Shown here piece after piece: positions 49,958 through 58,732 of a stretch of DNA of 64,000 nucleotides; positions within the stretch are counted from its first letter, which is position 1; each line of letters begins with the position of its first letter. The position numbers and the translations under genes were made by a program. This DNA is from Nesterenkonia sedimenti (GTDB lineage Bacteria > Actinomycetota > Actinomycetes > Actinomycetales > Micrococcaceae). Below the pieces are notes generated by a model. That model did not search any database and was not told the origin of the DNA. It worked only from the letters and a program-made list of their open reading frames with translations. Location of the stretch: positions 124,001 through 188,000 of the forward strand of contig NZ_JABAHY010000001.1 of NCBI RefSeq assembly GCF_012641515.1, written 5' to 3'.

Positions 49958-50719
49958 CTACTCGCCGCCGAAGGCCTCTGGGGTGATCCACTGCAGCGGA
50001 TTCGAATGCCAGGAGTTGCCCACCGACAACATGATCTTGCCGGCGATATAGCGGTCACTTGACCACTCCAAGGCCCGGCCGGTGGAATCCCTGGACACCC
50101 GGCGGTGCACCAAAAGTGCTGAACTACGGGTGATCCCGAGGAGATCCGCATCCGCAGCACGCGCGCGTTCTGCCCCGAACGCATGCTCAGCATGGGTGAA
50201 GTGAATATTGTGTTCATCCGCAAGCAGCGCGGTGACCGAGGGGGCGTCGTCGTCGATGGTCTCAACAATCTCACCCAGCCATTCGGGGTAATGCGTGTGC
50301 TCCAGCATGACCTTCTCACCGTCCAAGGTTCGAACTCGCTGGACCCTGAAGACTCTACGGCCACGCTGGACCCCGAGCATAAGCTCGTCCTGAGCATCGG
50401 CGATCCGCCATTCGGCCCGCACAACATCGCCACCGGGTTCATGTCCCTGGCGTCGAGCCCACTGGGCGAAGCTCCGAAACTCATCAAATGGGGCCTGACG
50501 GCGAGGGATTCGGACAACCCGCTTGGGCCGTCCCCGACTACCGTCGACTGTCCCGTCAGCCACCAGTTCCCGCAACGCCATGCGGACCGTTCCAGGGGAG
50601 ACCCTGAAACGCTCAGACAGCTCCCGTTCAGAGGGCAGGGAACTGCCCGGGGGGTACTTGCCGGCCTGAATCTCCTCAACCAGCGCCTGAGCGATCTCCG
50701 CGAAGGCGAATGTGCCCAC
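49958..50719 (-). CDS. GntR-family transcription regulator (HutC/UTRA type)
   Basis: A 253-residue repressor-like protein. The winged helix is at the N-terminus (SLPSERELSERFRVSPGTVRMALREL, about residues 27–52). The C-terminal UTRA domain (from about residue 85) binds a small ligand. The GTG at 50719 has AGGAGG nine to fourteen bases upstream, a strong site. It is divergent from a surface phosphoesterase, and the gap between them carries palindromes, so it may control that gene, itself or both. The ligand is unknown. Confidence 0.9.
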   Translation of the reverse strand: MGTFAFAEIAQALVEEIQAGKYPPGSSLPSERELSERFRVSPGTVRMALRELVADGTVDGSRGRPKRVVRIPRRQAPFDEFRSFAQWARRQGHEPGGDVVRAEWRIADAQDELMLGVQRGRRVFRVQRVRTLDGEKVMLEHTHYPEWLGEIVETIDDDAPSVTALLADEHNIHFTHAEHAFGAERARAADADLLGITRSSALLVHRRVSRDSTGRALEWSSDRYIAGKIMLSVGNSWHSNPLQWITPEAFGGE

Positions 50720-51028
50720 CTGGATTCCTCCTGATCTTCGGCGACTCTGCCCCGATCCGGCGTCGTCGTTAATGTGATTTCACTGTTCTAGAAAGTCTAA
50801 GGCTCCGGGATAACTGAGTGACCTCGCCAAGGCTACGACACGTACGTCGGCTGGGCTAGAACGGCTGCTAAACAGTCATCCAAAGTTCACCGTATTGTCA
50901 CGTTTACTAGTGAACTTTCGCTTCTAATTCTATAGGTCACTAGTGAAGATAGTGAGGTAGAGGCCGAGCGCGGCCGCTTTGAGGGGCGCTGGAGCGCCGA
51001 CATCGAAACTCGTAAGGACTAGATTCAC
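50720..51028. promoter_or_regulatory. Divergent promoter region with operator-like palindromes
   Basis: The 309-base gap holds no gene. AAAGTTCAC (50882–50890) and GTGAACTTT (50910–50918) form a perfect nine-base inverted repeat. TCACTAGTGA (50937–50946) is a perfect palindrome, and TTACTAGTGA (50904–50913) is a near copy of it, overlapping the right arm of the first repeat. They are candidate GntR operators. TAAGGA (51013–51018) is the ribosome binding site of the downstream gene. Confidence 0.5.
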
Positions 51029-52339
51029 GTGACAAGTACTCGCACTCGCATCATGTTGGGATCCTCTCTGACTCTCGCCCTGGGCCTCACCGCCTGCGGT
51101 GGTGGTGACGGCGGAAACGGTGGTGACACCGAGCACTGGCGGGATGCCACCAGTGTCGAAGACGGCGGCGGAATGGAGCAGCGCATTGAGGATGCCCAGG
51201 CCGAGGGCACTTTCAACGCCATGGGTCTCTACGAGGACTGGGCGAGCTATGGCGCACTCCTGGATGCCTTCTCCGATATTCAGGGCGACCCCGAGGACCT
51301 CTCCGAGGCGCTGCCCATCTACCGCGAGATGGCACCCCACGCCGATGGGCTCCTGATGGCTGGGGATATCGTGGACACCGGCGCCCAGTGGGAATGGTAC
51401 GAGATCTACGAAGTCATGGAGGAGCATGCCGAGATTCTGCCGCCGCAACTGGTGGCCGCCATCGGCAACCATGAACGCTATGCACCCGGTGGGTTCGAAG
51501 CCAACCGTGACCGTTTCCTGACCTTCGCCGAACGGGACGAGGTCTGGGGCGAATATGTCCTAGAAGGCCCCGGAGGCGACCTGCCCGTGATCGTCTTCGG
51601 TCAGGACGCAGCAGGACCGACTGAAGTTCCGATGAGCACCGAGCAGGTGCAGTTCATCCTGGACCGGCTGCAGTACTGGACCGAACAGGACAGCCAGGTC
51701 ATCCTGATGAATCACTACCCCCTTGGGGACACCATCTCGGGCTCCTGGTTGCCCTGGTACCCCGGTCAGCACCAGCACAACGAGCTGCTGACCGAAGCGC
51801 TGGCCAACTATCCCAATGCAATTCTCTTGGCAGGCCATGTCCACTACCCGCCGGAACTAGGTGACTGGGCAGTCCAGCGCAGGACCGAGACCGGTCACCC
51901 AGATGGCTTCTGGGCAGTGAGCACCCTGTCGATGCATAACGGCTGGGATGCAGAAGGAGAGAACACTGAGGACGTCACCGAGATCGTCACCGGCGATATC
52001 AATCAGGGACTGACCCTTGACTCCTATGGTGACCGAGTCGTGATCCGGTCCTATGACTTCCACCAGGGCGGGGAGCAGATTCGAGAGATCACCGTGCCCA
52101 ACCCGCTGGTGCCCTATGAGGCAGACCTCCTGGCAGCCCAGCCGGAGCCCACTGAAGAGGCAGCAGAGACTCCGAGTTCGGAACCCGCTGAGGCGCCCAC
52201 ACAGGAGGCCTCTGAAGAAGACTCCGGGCCGCTGGCGGCCACCGGTGCGACACCGGGACTGCTGGCGCTGGGAGCACTGGCACTGCTGGCCCTGGCAGCT
52301 GGTGCAGTGAGCCTGCGATACGCCCGGCGTCGTTCCTGA
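51029..52339 (+). CDS. Surface metallophosphoesterase with lipobox and LAXTG anchor
   Basis: A 436-residue calcineurin-like phosphoesterase. Metal motifs are SDIQGD (His of the usual DxH replaced by Gln), AGDIVDTG, IGNHERY, MNHYPL and AGHVHYP. The N-terminus is a lipoprotein signal (LTAC, Cys23). The C-terminus has a Glu/Pro/Ala-rich spacer and a sorting signal: LAATG at 402–406, a hydrophobic stretch and RYARRRS, as for class E sortases. Carrying both a lipid anchor and a wall-sorting signal is unusual. The substrate may be a nucleotide, phosphodiester or phospho-lipid. GTG 51029 has TAAGGA eleven bases upstream. Confidence 0.8.
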   Translation: MTSTRTRIMLGSSLTLALGLTACGGGDGGNGGDTEHWRDATSVEDGGGMEQRIEDAQAEGTFNAMGLYEDWASYGALLDAFSDIQGDPEDLSEALPIYREMAPHADGLLMAGDIVDTGAQWEWYEIYEVMEEHAEILPPQLVAAIGNHERYAPGGFEANRDRFLTFAERDEVWGEYVLEGPGGDLPVIVFGQDAAGPTEVPMSTEQVQFILDRLQYWTEQDSQVILMNHYPLGDTISGSWLPWYPGQHQHNELLTEALANYPNAILLAGHVHYPPELGDWAVQRRTETGHPDGFWAVSTLSMHNGWDAEGENTEDVTEIVTGDINQGLTLDSYGDRVVIRSYDFHQGGEQIREITVPNPLVPYEADLLAAQPEPTEEAAETPSSEPAEAPTQEASEEDSGPLAATGATPGLLALGALALLALAAGAVSLRYARRRS

Positions 52340-52346
52340 ACCGTTC

Positions 52347-52964
52347 CTACTGGACGTTGATCAGGGCTTTGGCCCAGGTGCCGTATGTATTCCGCATCGT
52401 CGGTCCTGACGGTAGGTCCTTACGGCCCTGGGCCACCTGTTCCTTCCGCCAGCTGACATAGTTCTGATAACTGGTCAGATACCCCTTGTCATAGGCATCC
52501 TTGACGAAATCTCGCAGGGCTTGGAGGAACTTCTCCTCACTGAACCGAGGAGCTCCGAACCCTGCGGGGCGGAAATTATCCGAGGCCTGGAAACCGAAGG
52601 CCTGCAGGGCCTGAGACCAGGATCCGCCGTACCGCTTCAGAATCGTCGTGCTGCCCACCGGCCAGACGTTCTTACCCTTGATCGGCTTCAGGCCATGACT
52701 ATCCAGGAACCTCCGCCGGAGGGTGCTGTACCGGTTCACCGCGATCGTGGTTCCCTGAGTTCCTGCACGCAACTGCCAGCCGGCGGCGACTGTGCCGAAG
52801 ACCTCCTCTGCTAGATGAGCGCAGTCCTGGGCAGCCAGGGCCTCATGAAGCTCAGCCGTCATCGCCTCCGGTAGAACGGCGGGATCCCCTGCCGGGGAGT
52901 CATAGCCGACGGCGAAGAGCAGACTGGCTTCGATGACGGAATTGGGAACGAGATGCTGAGGCAT
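52347..52964 (-). CDS. Protein with HNH-associated (homing-endonuclease) repeats, no nuclease domain
   Basis: A 205-residue protein with two or three copies of a short repeat of the type 'G-[ST]-W-x-x-A-L': YGGSWSQALQAFGF (near residue 112) and YGTWAKALINVQ at the very C-terminus, with a weaker one at DYVSWRKEQ-like YVSWRKEQVAQGRK. Such repeats accompany HNH homing endonucleases and helicases and probably bind DNA. No nuclease motif is visible. It lies between the phosphoesterase and an aldo/keto reductase, in the same accessory stretch as the 13E12 gene. Function unknown. Confidence 0.6.
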   Translation of the reverse strand: MPQHLVPNSVIEASLLFAVGYDSPAGDPAVLPEAMTAELHEALAAQDCAHLAEEVFGTVAAGWQLRAGTQGTTIAVNRYSTLRRRFLDSHGLKPIKGKNVWPVGSTTILKRYGGSWSQALQAFGFQASDNFRPAGFGAPRFSEEKFLQALRDFVKDAYDKGYLTSYQNYVSWRKEQVAQGRKDLPSGPTMRNTYGTWAKALINVQ

Positions 52965-52979
52965 AGGGAGTCCTTCGGC

Positions 52980-53801
52980 CTATTTCCCAAACTCATTGGG
53001 ATGTGGGCTGCGCCGGCCTTCCTCGCCCTTGTCCAGACCACCGATGGCGGCCATATCGGACTCATCGAGCTCGAAGCCCAGCACATCGAAGTTCTGCTCC
53101 GCCCGCTGCCGGTGATCAGACTTGGGGATCACCACATCCCCACGCTGAATATGCCACCGCAGAATCAGCTGCGCCGGAGTCACCGCGTACTTCTGTGCCA
53201 GCTCCACGATCAGGGGATCGCCAAGCTCATCGCCCTTGCCCAGGGGGCTCCAGGCTTCCACCGCCAGGCCCAGTGACTTGGAGTACTCACGCAGCTGGTC
53301 ATTGGCGAAATAGGGGTGGACCTCGATCTGGTTCACTGCCGGAGTCACTCCGGTGGCCTCGATCAGCCGGTCCAGATGATCAGGCATGAAATTGGAGACA
53401 CCGATTGACTTTGCACGCCCAGAATCGCGCAGCTCAATCATCGTCTTCCACGTATCGACATAATCGATCTCCAGGAACGGAAGCGGCCAGTGGATCAGGA
53501 AGAGATCCACATAGTCGAAGCCCAATGCCTGCAGGGACTGCTCGAAGCTGCGGTGCACATCGGCTGGGTCATGATTCGGGTTATGCAGCTTGGTGGTCAC
53601 AAAGACCTCCTCGCGGGCAACCCCTGAGGCCCGAACCCCTTCACCGACCTCAGCCTCATTGCCGTACATCTGGGCTGTGTCGACATGCCGGTAGCCGATT
53701 TGCAGTGCAGTGGGCACAGACTCCACCGGTGTGCGGGACTTCGACGTCCCGAACCCGATCTGCGGGATATGGAAACCGGAATTGAGCTCAATGGTGGTCA
53801 T
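52980..53801 (-). CDS. Aldo/keto reductase
   Basis: A 273-residue NADPH-dependent oxidoreductase of the AKR5-like group (2,5-diketo-D-gluconate reductase type). The catalytic tetrad is visible: Asp and Tyr in YRHVDTAQMYGNE, Lys in VTTKLHN and His in LIHWPLP. The NADPH-binding IPKSDHRQRAEQN is near the C-terminus. Substrates are broad in this family. The start is uncertain by two residues (53801 or 53807). Confidence 0.9.
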   Translation of the reverse strand: MTTIELNSGFHIPQIGFGTSKSRTPVESVPTALQIGYRHVDTAQMYGNEAEVGEGVRASGVAREEVFVTTKLHNPNHDPADVHRSFEQSLQALGFDYVDLFLIHWPLPFLEIDYVDTWKTMIELRDSGRAKSIGVSNFMPDHLDRLIEATGVTPAVNQIEVHPYFANDQLREYSKSLGLAVEAWSPLGKGDELGDPLIVELAQKYAVTPAQLILRWHIQRGDVVIPKSDHRQRAEQNFDVLGFELDESDMAAIGGLDKGEEGRRSPHPNEFGK

Positions 53802-53832
53802 AAGCACAGACTACCGGCAGTTGAGAAAGGTC

Positions 53833-54387
53833 TCAGCTGAAAATATGTTCCCGGTAGTAGCGCAGCTCAGCGATGGAATCCTGAATATCGCCCAGGGCCC
53901 GATGATTACCGGTCTTCTTCGGGGCAGCCTCCAGGACTTCCGGGTACCAGCGGCGAGCCAATTCCTTCAGCGTGGAGACATCAATGATCCGGTAATGCAG
54001 GTACTCGGTCAGCTTGGGCATGCCCAGGCGCAGAAATGCCTTATCAGCGTGCACAGAATTACCCGCCAAGGGTGCCCGGCCGGCCTCAGGAACCCACTGC
54101 TGGACATAGTCCAGGACCTTCTTCTCCGCAGCCTCGAGGCTCATACCGTCCTCCAGCTCATCCAGCAGGCCGGAATCGGTGTGCATCTGACGCACAATCT
54201 TCTGCATTCCCGCCAGAGCCTCTGGTTCGGGACGGATCACAGCATCCACACCCTCACCGAGGATATTCAGCTCAGAATCGGTGACCAATGCGGCCACCTC
54301 AATCAGCACATCCTGGTCAGGATTCAGCCCGGTCATCTCACAGTCGATCCAGACCATTCGGCCGGACCAGTCATTTCCATTGCTCAC
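53833..54387 (-). CDS. orn: Oligoribonuclease
   Basis: A 184-residue DEDDh 3'-5' exonuclease that degrades 2–5 base RNA fragments, including pGpG in organisms with c-di-GMP. The motifs are WIDCEMTGL (Asp, Glu), ADKAFL (Asp) and NHRALGDI (His, Asp). The GTG at 54387 (MSNGNDWSGR) is chosen because a minus-strand TACAGT box (54401–54396) lies eight bases upstream. The frame is open further, but only through the promoter of the divergent gene. Confidence 0.93.
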   Translation of the reverse strand: MSNGNDWSGRMVWIDCEMTGLNPDQDVLIEVAALVTDSELNILGEGVDAVIRPEPEALAGMQKIVRQMHTDSGLLDELEDGMSLEAAEKKVLDYVQQWVPEAGRAPLAGNSVHADKAFLRLGMPKLTEYLHYRIIDVSTLKELARRWYPEVLEAAPKKTGNHRALGDIQDSIAELRYYREHIFS

Positions 54388-54395
54388 GGGATACC

Positions 54396-54401
54396 ACTGT
54401 A
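54396..54401 (-). promoter_or_regulatory. -10 box (TACAGT) for orn, probably leaderless
   Basis: Read on the minus strand, TACAGT lies eight bases before the orn GTG. It is back to back with the promoter of the mannosyltransferase genes. Confidence 0.4.
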
Positions 54402-54417
54402 CCGACTCATAACCCAC

Positions 54418-54423
54418 TAGAAT
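54418..54423 (+). promoter_or_regulatory. -10 box (TAGAAT) for the mannosyltransferase operon
   Basis: TAGAAT is followed by seven bases and the GTG at 54431, so the operon mRNA is probably leaderless. No Shine-Dalgarno sequence is present. Confidence 0.5.
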
Positions 54424-54430
54424 CGGCCGG

Positions 54431-55888
54431 GTGACAGCACGCGGGGTGATCGGATATGGCTTCGCCGGCTCCCTACTCATCCTCTTCGGTTCCGTAGGCG
54501 TCGGCTGGCTCGTCACAACCTCCCCACTGACACCTCTGCGACCGGTGATCTGGCTGCGCGCCGAACTGCCCGGCGTCATCCTCTCAGTCACTCTGCTGAC
54601 CGCCGGCTGTTGGATGCTCTTCCACGCCTGGCTTCGGCTGAAACGAACAGCAGACCACGACGACGACCTCGGCCTGCGCACCACGACCCAGGCTGCGCTG
54701 ATCTGGTCGGCTCCACAACTGCTGGCAATACCGATCTTCTCCCGGGACCTCTTCGCCTATCTCAACCAGGGACGGCTTGTCCTGGCAGGGGAGGACCCCT
54801 ATCAGACCGGTGTTTCCAGCCTGGACAACTGGTTCCAGCTGGGAACTGATGACGTCTGGGCAGAGGATGCGACCCCCTACGGGCCTCTGTTCCTCTGGGC
54901 AGCTGCCGGCATTATGCGGCTCACCGGAGACAACGCCGACCTTGCCATCATCCTGTTCCGGCTGCTGTGTGTTGCTGGAGTCGTGCTGATCATCCTGTAT
55001 GTGCCCAAACTCGCTGCGGCACTGGGGAAGAGCCCCAGCCGGGCACAGTGGGTGGCCTCAGCCAACCCGCTGCTGATCATCAGCTTCATCTCCAGTGCCC
55101 ATAACGATGCGCTGATGATCGGGCTGGCCCTGATGAGCATCTACGCGGCCATGCATGAGCGAGCGCTGCTGGCCATTGTGCTGATGACCCTGTCCATCGG
55201 AGTCAAACTCATCACGCTGGTGCTGCTGCCCTTCATCGGTCTTGTGCTGGCCGGGGCCGGGGCCAGCTGGGCACGCCGATTCAGCTATTGGTTCATCACC
55301 GCCGGCCTGTCCGGGGGACTGCTGGTGGTGATCGGTCTTATCGACGGCTTTGGCCTCGGCTGGATCTCAGTGATGATCTCAGCCGGCTCAGGCGCGACAT
55401 TCTGGGCGCCACTAGCCATGCTTGCCGGGCCCATTGCTGGCGTTCTGCTGCTGCTGGGCCAGTCCCCGGATCCGGCTTTCGACATCATCGGCACTGTGGG
55501 CCGGGCGGCCAGTGTCCTGATCGTTCTCTGGCTGATGTTCACCAATGGGGATATCTACCGGCGCATGATGTGGGCCTTTGCCGCCATCGTGCTGCTCTCC
55601 CCGCTGATCCAACCCTGGTATCTGCTGTGGATCCTGCCGCTTTTCGCCGCTGCCGGCTATCTCACCGATCCCGGGTGCCGCTGGCCGCTGCAGCTGACAG
55701 TGATCGTCACCGGTTTCTTCTTAGGCTACGGGGCCTTTGACCAGCTGTTCATCCAGCAGTTCCTCGACGAACGGTATATGCAGCTGGCTTCAGCCGGAGT
55801 CTCTTTGGCTGCCATCACGGTGATCCTGATCGCCGACCGGTGGGCTCGCTCGGTAGTGTTGAGGGGTGCCCCAGGTGACCGTTTATAA
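54431..55888 (+). CDS. MptB-like alpha-(1->6) mannosyltransferase (GT-C fold)
   Basis: A 485-residue membrane glycosyltransferase with about 12 helices. The first periplasmic loop has IFSRDLFAYLNQGRL and GEDPYQTG (near residues 100–125), the hallmark of polyprenol-phosphomannose-dependent mannosyltransferases of the MptA/MptB group. PYGPLFLWAAAGI and QPWYLLWILPLF are further family blocks. Such enzymes extend the alpha-1,6-mannan backbone of lipomannan outside the membrane. It is the first of three GT-C genes that overlap each other and should be one operon. Confidence 0.85.
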   Translation: MTARGVIGYGFAGSLLILFGSVGVGWLVTTSPLTPLRPVIWLRAELPGVILSVTLLTAGCWMLFHAWLRLKRTADHDDDLGLRTTTQAALIWSAPQLLAIPIFSRDLFAYLNQGRLVLAGEDPYQTGVSSLDNWFQLGTDDVWAEDATPYGPLFLWAAAGIMRLTGDNADLAIILFRLLCVAGVVLIILYVPKLAAALGKSPSRAQWVASANPLLIISFISSAHNDALMIGLALMSIYAAMHERALLAIVLMTLSIGVKLITLVLLPFIGLVLAGAGASWARRFSYWFITAGLSGGLLVVIGLIDGFGLGWISVMISAGSGATFWAPLAMLAGPIAGVLLLLGQSPDPAFDIIGTVGRAASVLIVLWLMFTNGDIYRRMMWAFAAIVLLSPLIQPWYLLWILPLFAAAGYLTDPGCRWPLQLTVIVTGFFLGYGAFDQLFIQQFLDERYMQLASAGVSLAAITVILIADRWARSVVLRGAPGDRL

Positions 55889-57524
55889 CCCCATTACCCG
55901 GGCCGCTGACTCTGCCCGGGAGACGATGAGCAAGTCCCGGGTTACCTCCTGGCTGATCGGCGGTCGCGATGGAGGGGTCTCCCATACCCTGCGTCAGGGT
56001 CTCCTCGCGGCCCTGATGATCATGATCGGCTCCTGGGGTGTCGGCTGGCTGATTATGGCCCCGGGCTATTGGCTGGAGTACCACCCCGCCCTGCAACCCC
56101 TGCGCGCCACAGCAGCCGGGACCATCACCTGCACGGTCCTGCTGATGCTGGGCGCGCTGTTGCTGCTGCGCTCCTGGCTGCGGCTCTCTCAGCGGATCAA
56201 CGGCTGGAACGACCCCAACGGGGTCAAGGTGATGTACCGAGCGCTGCTGATGTGGGGAACCCCGCTGTTTCTCTGCTTCCCGATCTTCTCCCGGGATATC
56301 TTCTCCTATCTGGCACAGGGCGGTCTCCTATATATAGGTCATAACCCCTATGAGGCCGGTGTCTCGGAACTTCCCGGTTGGTTCGCCGCAGGTGCCGATG
56401 ACCTCTGGGCGGAATCCCCCTCACCCTATGGCCCCCTGTTTCTGCTGATCGCCCAGGGGGTCTGGCATGTCTCCATCGATATGCCGGATATGGCCATCCC
56501 GCTGTTCCGGATTCTGGCGGTCTTCGGTGTGGTGCTGATGGCAGTGGTGATCCCACGGCTGGCCCGTGCCTTCGGCTCTCAGCCGGCCTGGGCGCTGTGG
56601 CTGTGTCTACTGAATCCCCTGAGTCTCATGGTCTTCATCCCCGCAGCCCATAACGACTCCCTGATGATTGGACTGATGCTCGCCGGCGCCTGGTATGCCC
56701 TGCAGCGGCGCAGACTGGTTGCGGTACTGCTGCTCATCGCGGCGATTGCGATCAAACCCATCGCCATGGTGGTCCTGCCCTTCGCCGTTCTGCTGACCCC
56801 ACAGTCCACCGCACATTACATGTACCGCATCCGGGAATGGGCAGTGGCCGGAGTCCTGGCCGGGGTCCTGCTCTTCGGCGGGGGCTGGCTGCTGGGAGTC
56901 GGCATCGGATGGTTCACAGCCGCCCTCGGTGCAGGGGCAGAGGTGCTCCAGGGTGCACCGGTGGGACTGCTGGGCATTGGTGTGGGCTGGTTGGTGGAGA
57001 CCACCACCGGAGTGGACTCCTCGCTGGTGGCGACCTGGGTCTACGGGGCAGCCCGTATCGCCTCAGCCGTGGTGCTGACGGTGATGCTGCTGCGCCCCCG
57101 GATGGGCAACCCCCTCCTGTGGTCGGCCTATGGGCTCACGGCGGTGGTGCTGACCTCCTCGGTTATCCAGCCCTGGTACCTGCTGTGGATCCTGCCGCTT
57201 TTCGCCGTGGTGCATATCTACCGGGGTCGAGTGCTGATGCTGGTCATCCTGCTGATCACCGTGATGACCCTGGCCGCTATGGTCGGCCAGCTTTCGGTGG
57301 CCCAATGGCTGGACACCCTGCTGATCCAGATCATCGCCGCGGCTGTGGCGGCGGCCTATCTGGGCTATCTGATCTTCTGCGATCCCAATACCACCGGCCT
57401 CTTCCGGTATCCGGAGAAATCCCAACGTTGGAACGCCGCCGATGGGTGGCTGCATATCGGGGAGCTGTCCACCCCGGACAGATCCTGGTCGGCTGATCAG
57501 GTCTACCAGGAGGTCCGCCGATGA
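55866..57524 (+). CDS. Second MptB-like mannosyltransferase (GT-C fold)
   Basis: A 552-residue membrane enzyme, a paralog of the gene before it. IFSRDIFSYLAQGGLLYIGHNPYEAG (split: IFSRDIFSYLAQGG and GHNPYEAGV) holds the conserved Asp. SPYGPLFLLIAQG and IQPWYLLWILPLFAV match the paralog. It has an N-terminal cytosolic extension of about 40 residues and a longer hydrophilic C-terminus (SRYPEKSQRWN-like region). The GTG start overlaps the previous gene by 23 bases. Paired enzymes of this kind may act on inner and outer parts of the same mannan. Confidence 0.83.
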   Translation: MPQVTVYNPITRAADSARETMSKSRVTSWLIGGRDGGVSHTLRQGLLAALMIMIGSWGVGWLIMAPGYWLEYHPALQPLRATAAGTITCTVLLMLGALLLLRSWLRLSQRINGWNDPNGVKVMYRALLMWGTPLFLCFPIFSRDIFSYLAQGGLLYIGHNPYEAGVSELPGWFAAGADDLWAESPSPYGPLFLLIAQGVWHVSIDMPDMAIPLFRILAVFGVVLMAVVIPRLARAFGSQPAWALWLCLLNPLSLMVFIPAAHNDSLMIGLMLAGAWYALQRRRLVAVLLLIAAIAIKPIAMVVLPFAVLLTPQSTAHYMYRIREWAVAGVLAGVLLFGGGWLLGVGIGWFTAALGAGAEVLQGAPVGLLGIGVGWLVETTTGVDSSLVATWVYGAARIASAVVLTVMLLRPRMGNPLLWSAYGLTAVVLTSSVIQPWYLLWILPLFAVVHIYRGRVLMLVILLITVMTLAAMVGQLSVAQWLDTLLIQIIAAAVAAAYLGYLIFCDPNTTGLFRYPEKSQRWNAADGWLHIGELSTPDRSWSADQVYQEVRR

Positions 57525-58732
57525 TGTCCCGCAAACTGGTGCTCACCCTGACCACCGCCACTGTCCTCGGTGCCTTTCTCTCCGTATTGGCCGTGCAGTG
57601 GTGCCGGGTCAACGGCTGGATCGACCCCCAGCAGCATCTAGCCATGTGCTATTCAGACTTCCCGCTGCTGTTCGTCGAACGCGGCCTGGCCGACGGCGCC
57701 TTGCCCTTCATCGACCCCGTGCACAGCGAAGAGGTCATGGAGTACCCGGTGCTCATCGGCGTCGTCGCGGGGTTGGTGGCCGCAGTGATTCCCGGCCACG
57801 GGGTCACCCCGGAGCGTGTGCTGGCCTTTCACGACATCAACCACGCAGCCGTCATCCTCTGCTGGATCGCGCTGGTGATCATCACCGCTGCGACCCTGCC
57901 AGAACACCGACGCCGCCAAGCCCTGCTGGTCGCATTGGCACCCGGGATCATCCTGACCATCTCGATCAACTGGGATATGTGGGCGGTGCTGCTCGGGGCC
58001 GCGGCCCTGCTGGCTTGGATGAAGAACCGCAATATCGCAGCCGGAGCCCTTATCGGCCTCGGGGCGGCTATGAAGCTCTACCCCCTGCTGTTCCTGGGGG
58101 CCGTCATCGTCATCTGCCTGCGTACCCGGCAGTGGGACCGGATGCTCACTACGATCCTCCCGGCAGCGGTGACCTGGCTGGCAGTGAACCTGCCGTTTAT
58201 GCTCACCCAATTCGACCAATGGGCGACCTTCTACCGCTTCTCCTCTGAACGCGAGGCCGGCTTCTCCTCCATGTGGCTGGCCTTCGCCTGGACCGGTGCC
58301 TCCGGGGAGACCTTCTCCCTGCTGTCCAATGGGCTGTTCCTGCTCTGCTGCCTCGGCATCCTCTGGCTGGGTCTCACCGCACCGCGGACCCCAACAGCAC
58401 CTCAGCTGTGCCTGCTGATCGTGGGCTGCTTTGTGCTCCTGGGGAAGGTGTACTCGCCCCAGTTCGTGATGTGGCTGATCCCGCTGGTGGTGCTGGCCCT
58501 GCCGCAGGTCCGGGTCTTCTTCGCCTGGCAGGCCGCAGAGGTCTTCCACTGGGTCTCGGTCTGGCTGATCAGCGCCAAAATCACCTCCGAGCAGAGCGGC
58601 GGGGACTTCGGCCAGGGCCATTACGTCTTCGAAACCCTCTATGGGCTCGGTATCGCCGCCCATATGATCTCGCTGATCTGGGTGATGTCACTGGTGGTCC
58701 GCGATATCCGAAGGCAGGACAGCCATGTTTGA
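57521..58732 (+). CDS. GT87-type membrane glycosyltransferase
   Basis: A 403-residue integral membrane protein of the GT87 (DUF2029) family. The first periplasmic loop contains YSDFPLLFVERGL and EYPVLIGVVAG, with an acidic residue typical of GT-C catalysis. IGLGAAMKLYPLLFLGAVIV is the conserved central block and KVYSPQFVMWLIPL the C-terminal one. Relatives add mannose branches (PimE, Rv2181-like) from polyprenol-phosphomannose. The start overlaps the previous stop by four bases (ATGA), so the three genes are coupled. Confidence 0.85.
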   Translation: MMSRKLVLTLTTATVLGAFLSVLAVQWCRVNGWIDPQQHLAMCYSDFPLLFVERGLADGALPFIDPVHSEEVMEYPVLIGVVAGLVAAVIPGHGVTPERVLAFHDINHAAVILCWIALVIITAATLPEHRRRQALLVALAPGIILTISINWDMWAVLLGAAALLAWMKNRNIAAGALIGLGAAMKLYPLLFLGAVIVICLRTRQWDRMLTTILPAAVTWLAVNLPFMLTQFDQWATFYRFSSEREAGFSSMWLAFAWTGASGETFSLLSNGLFLLCCLGILWLGLTAPRTPTAPQLCLLIVGCFVLLGKVYSPQFVMWLIPLVVLALPQVRVFFAWQAAEVFHWVSVWLISAKITSEQSGGDFGQGHYVFETLYGLGIAAHMISLIWVMSLVVRDIRRQDSHV

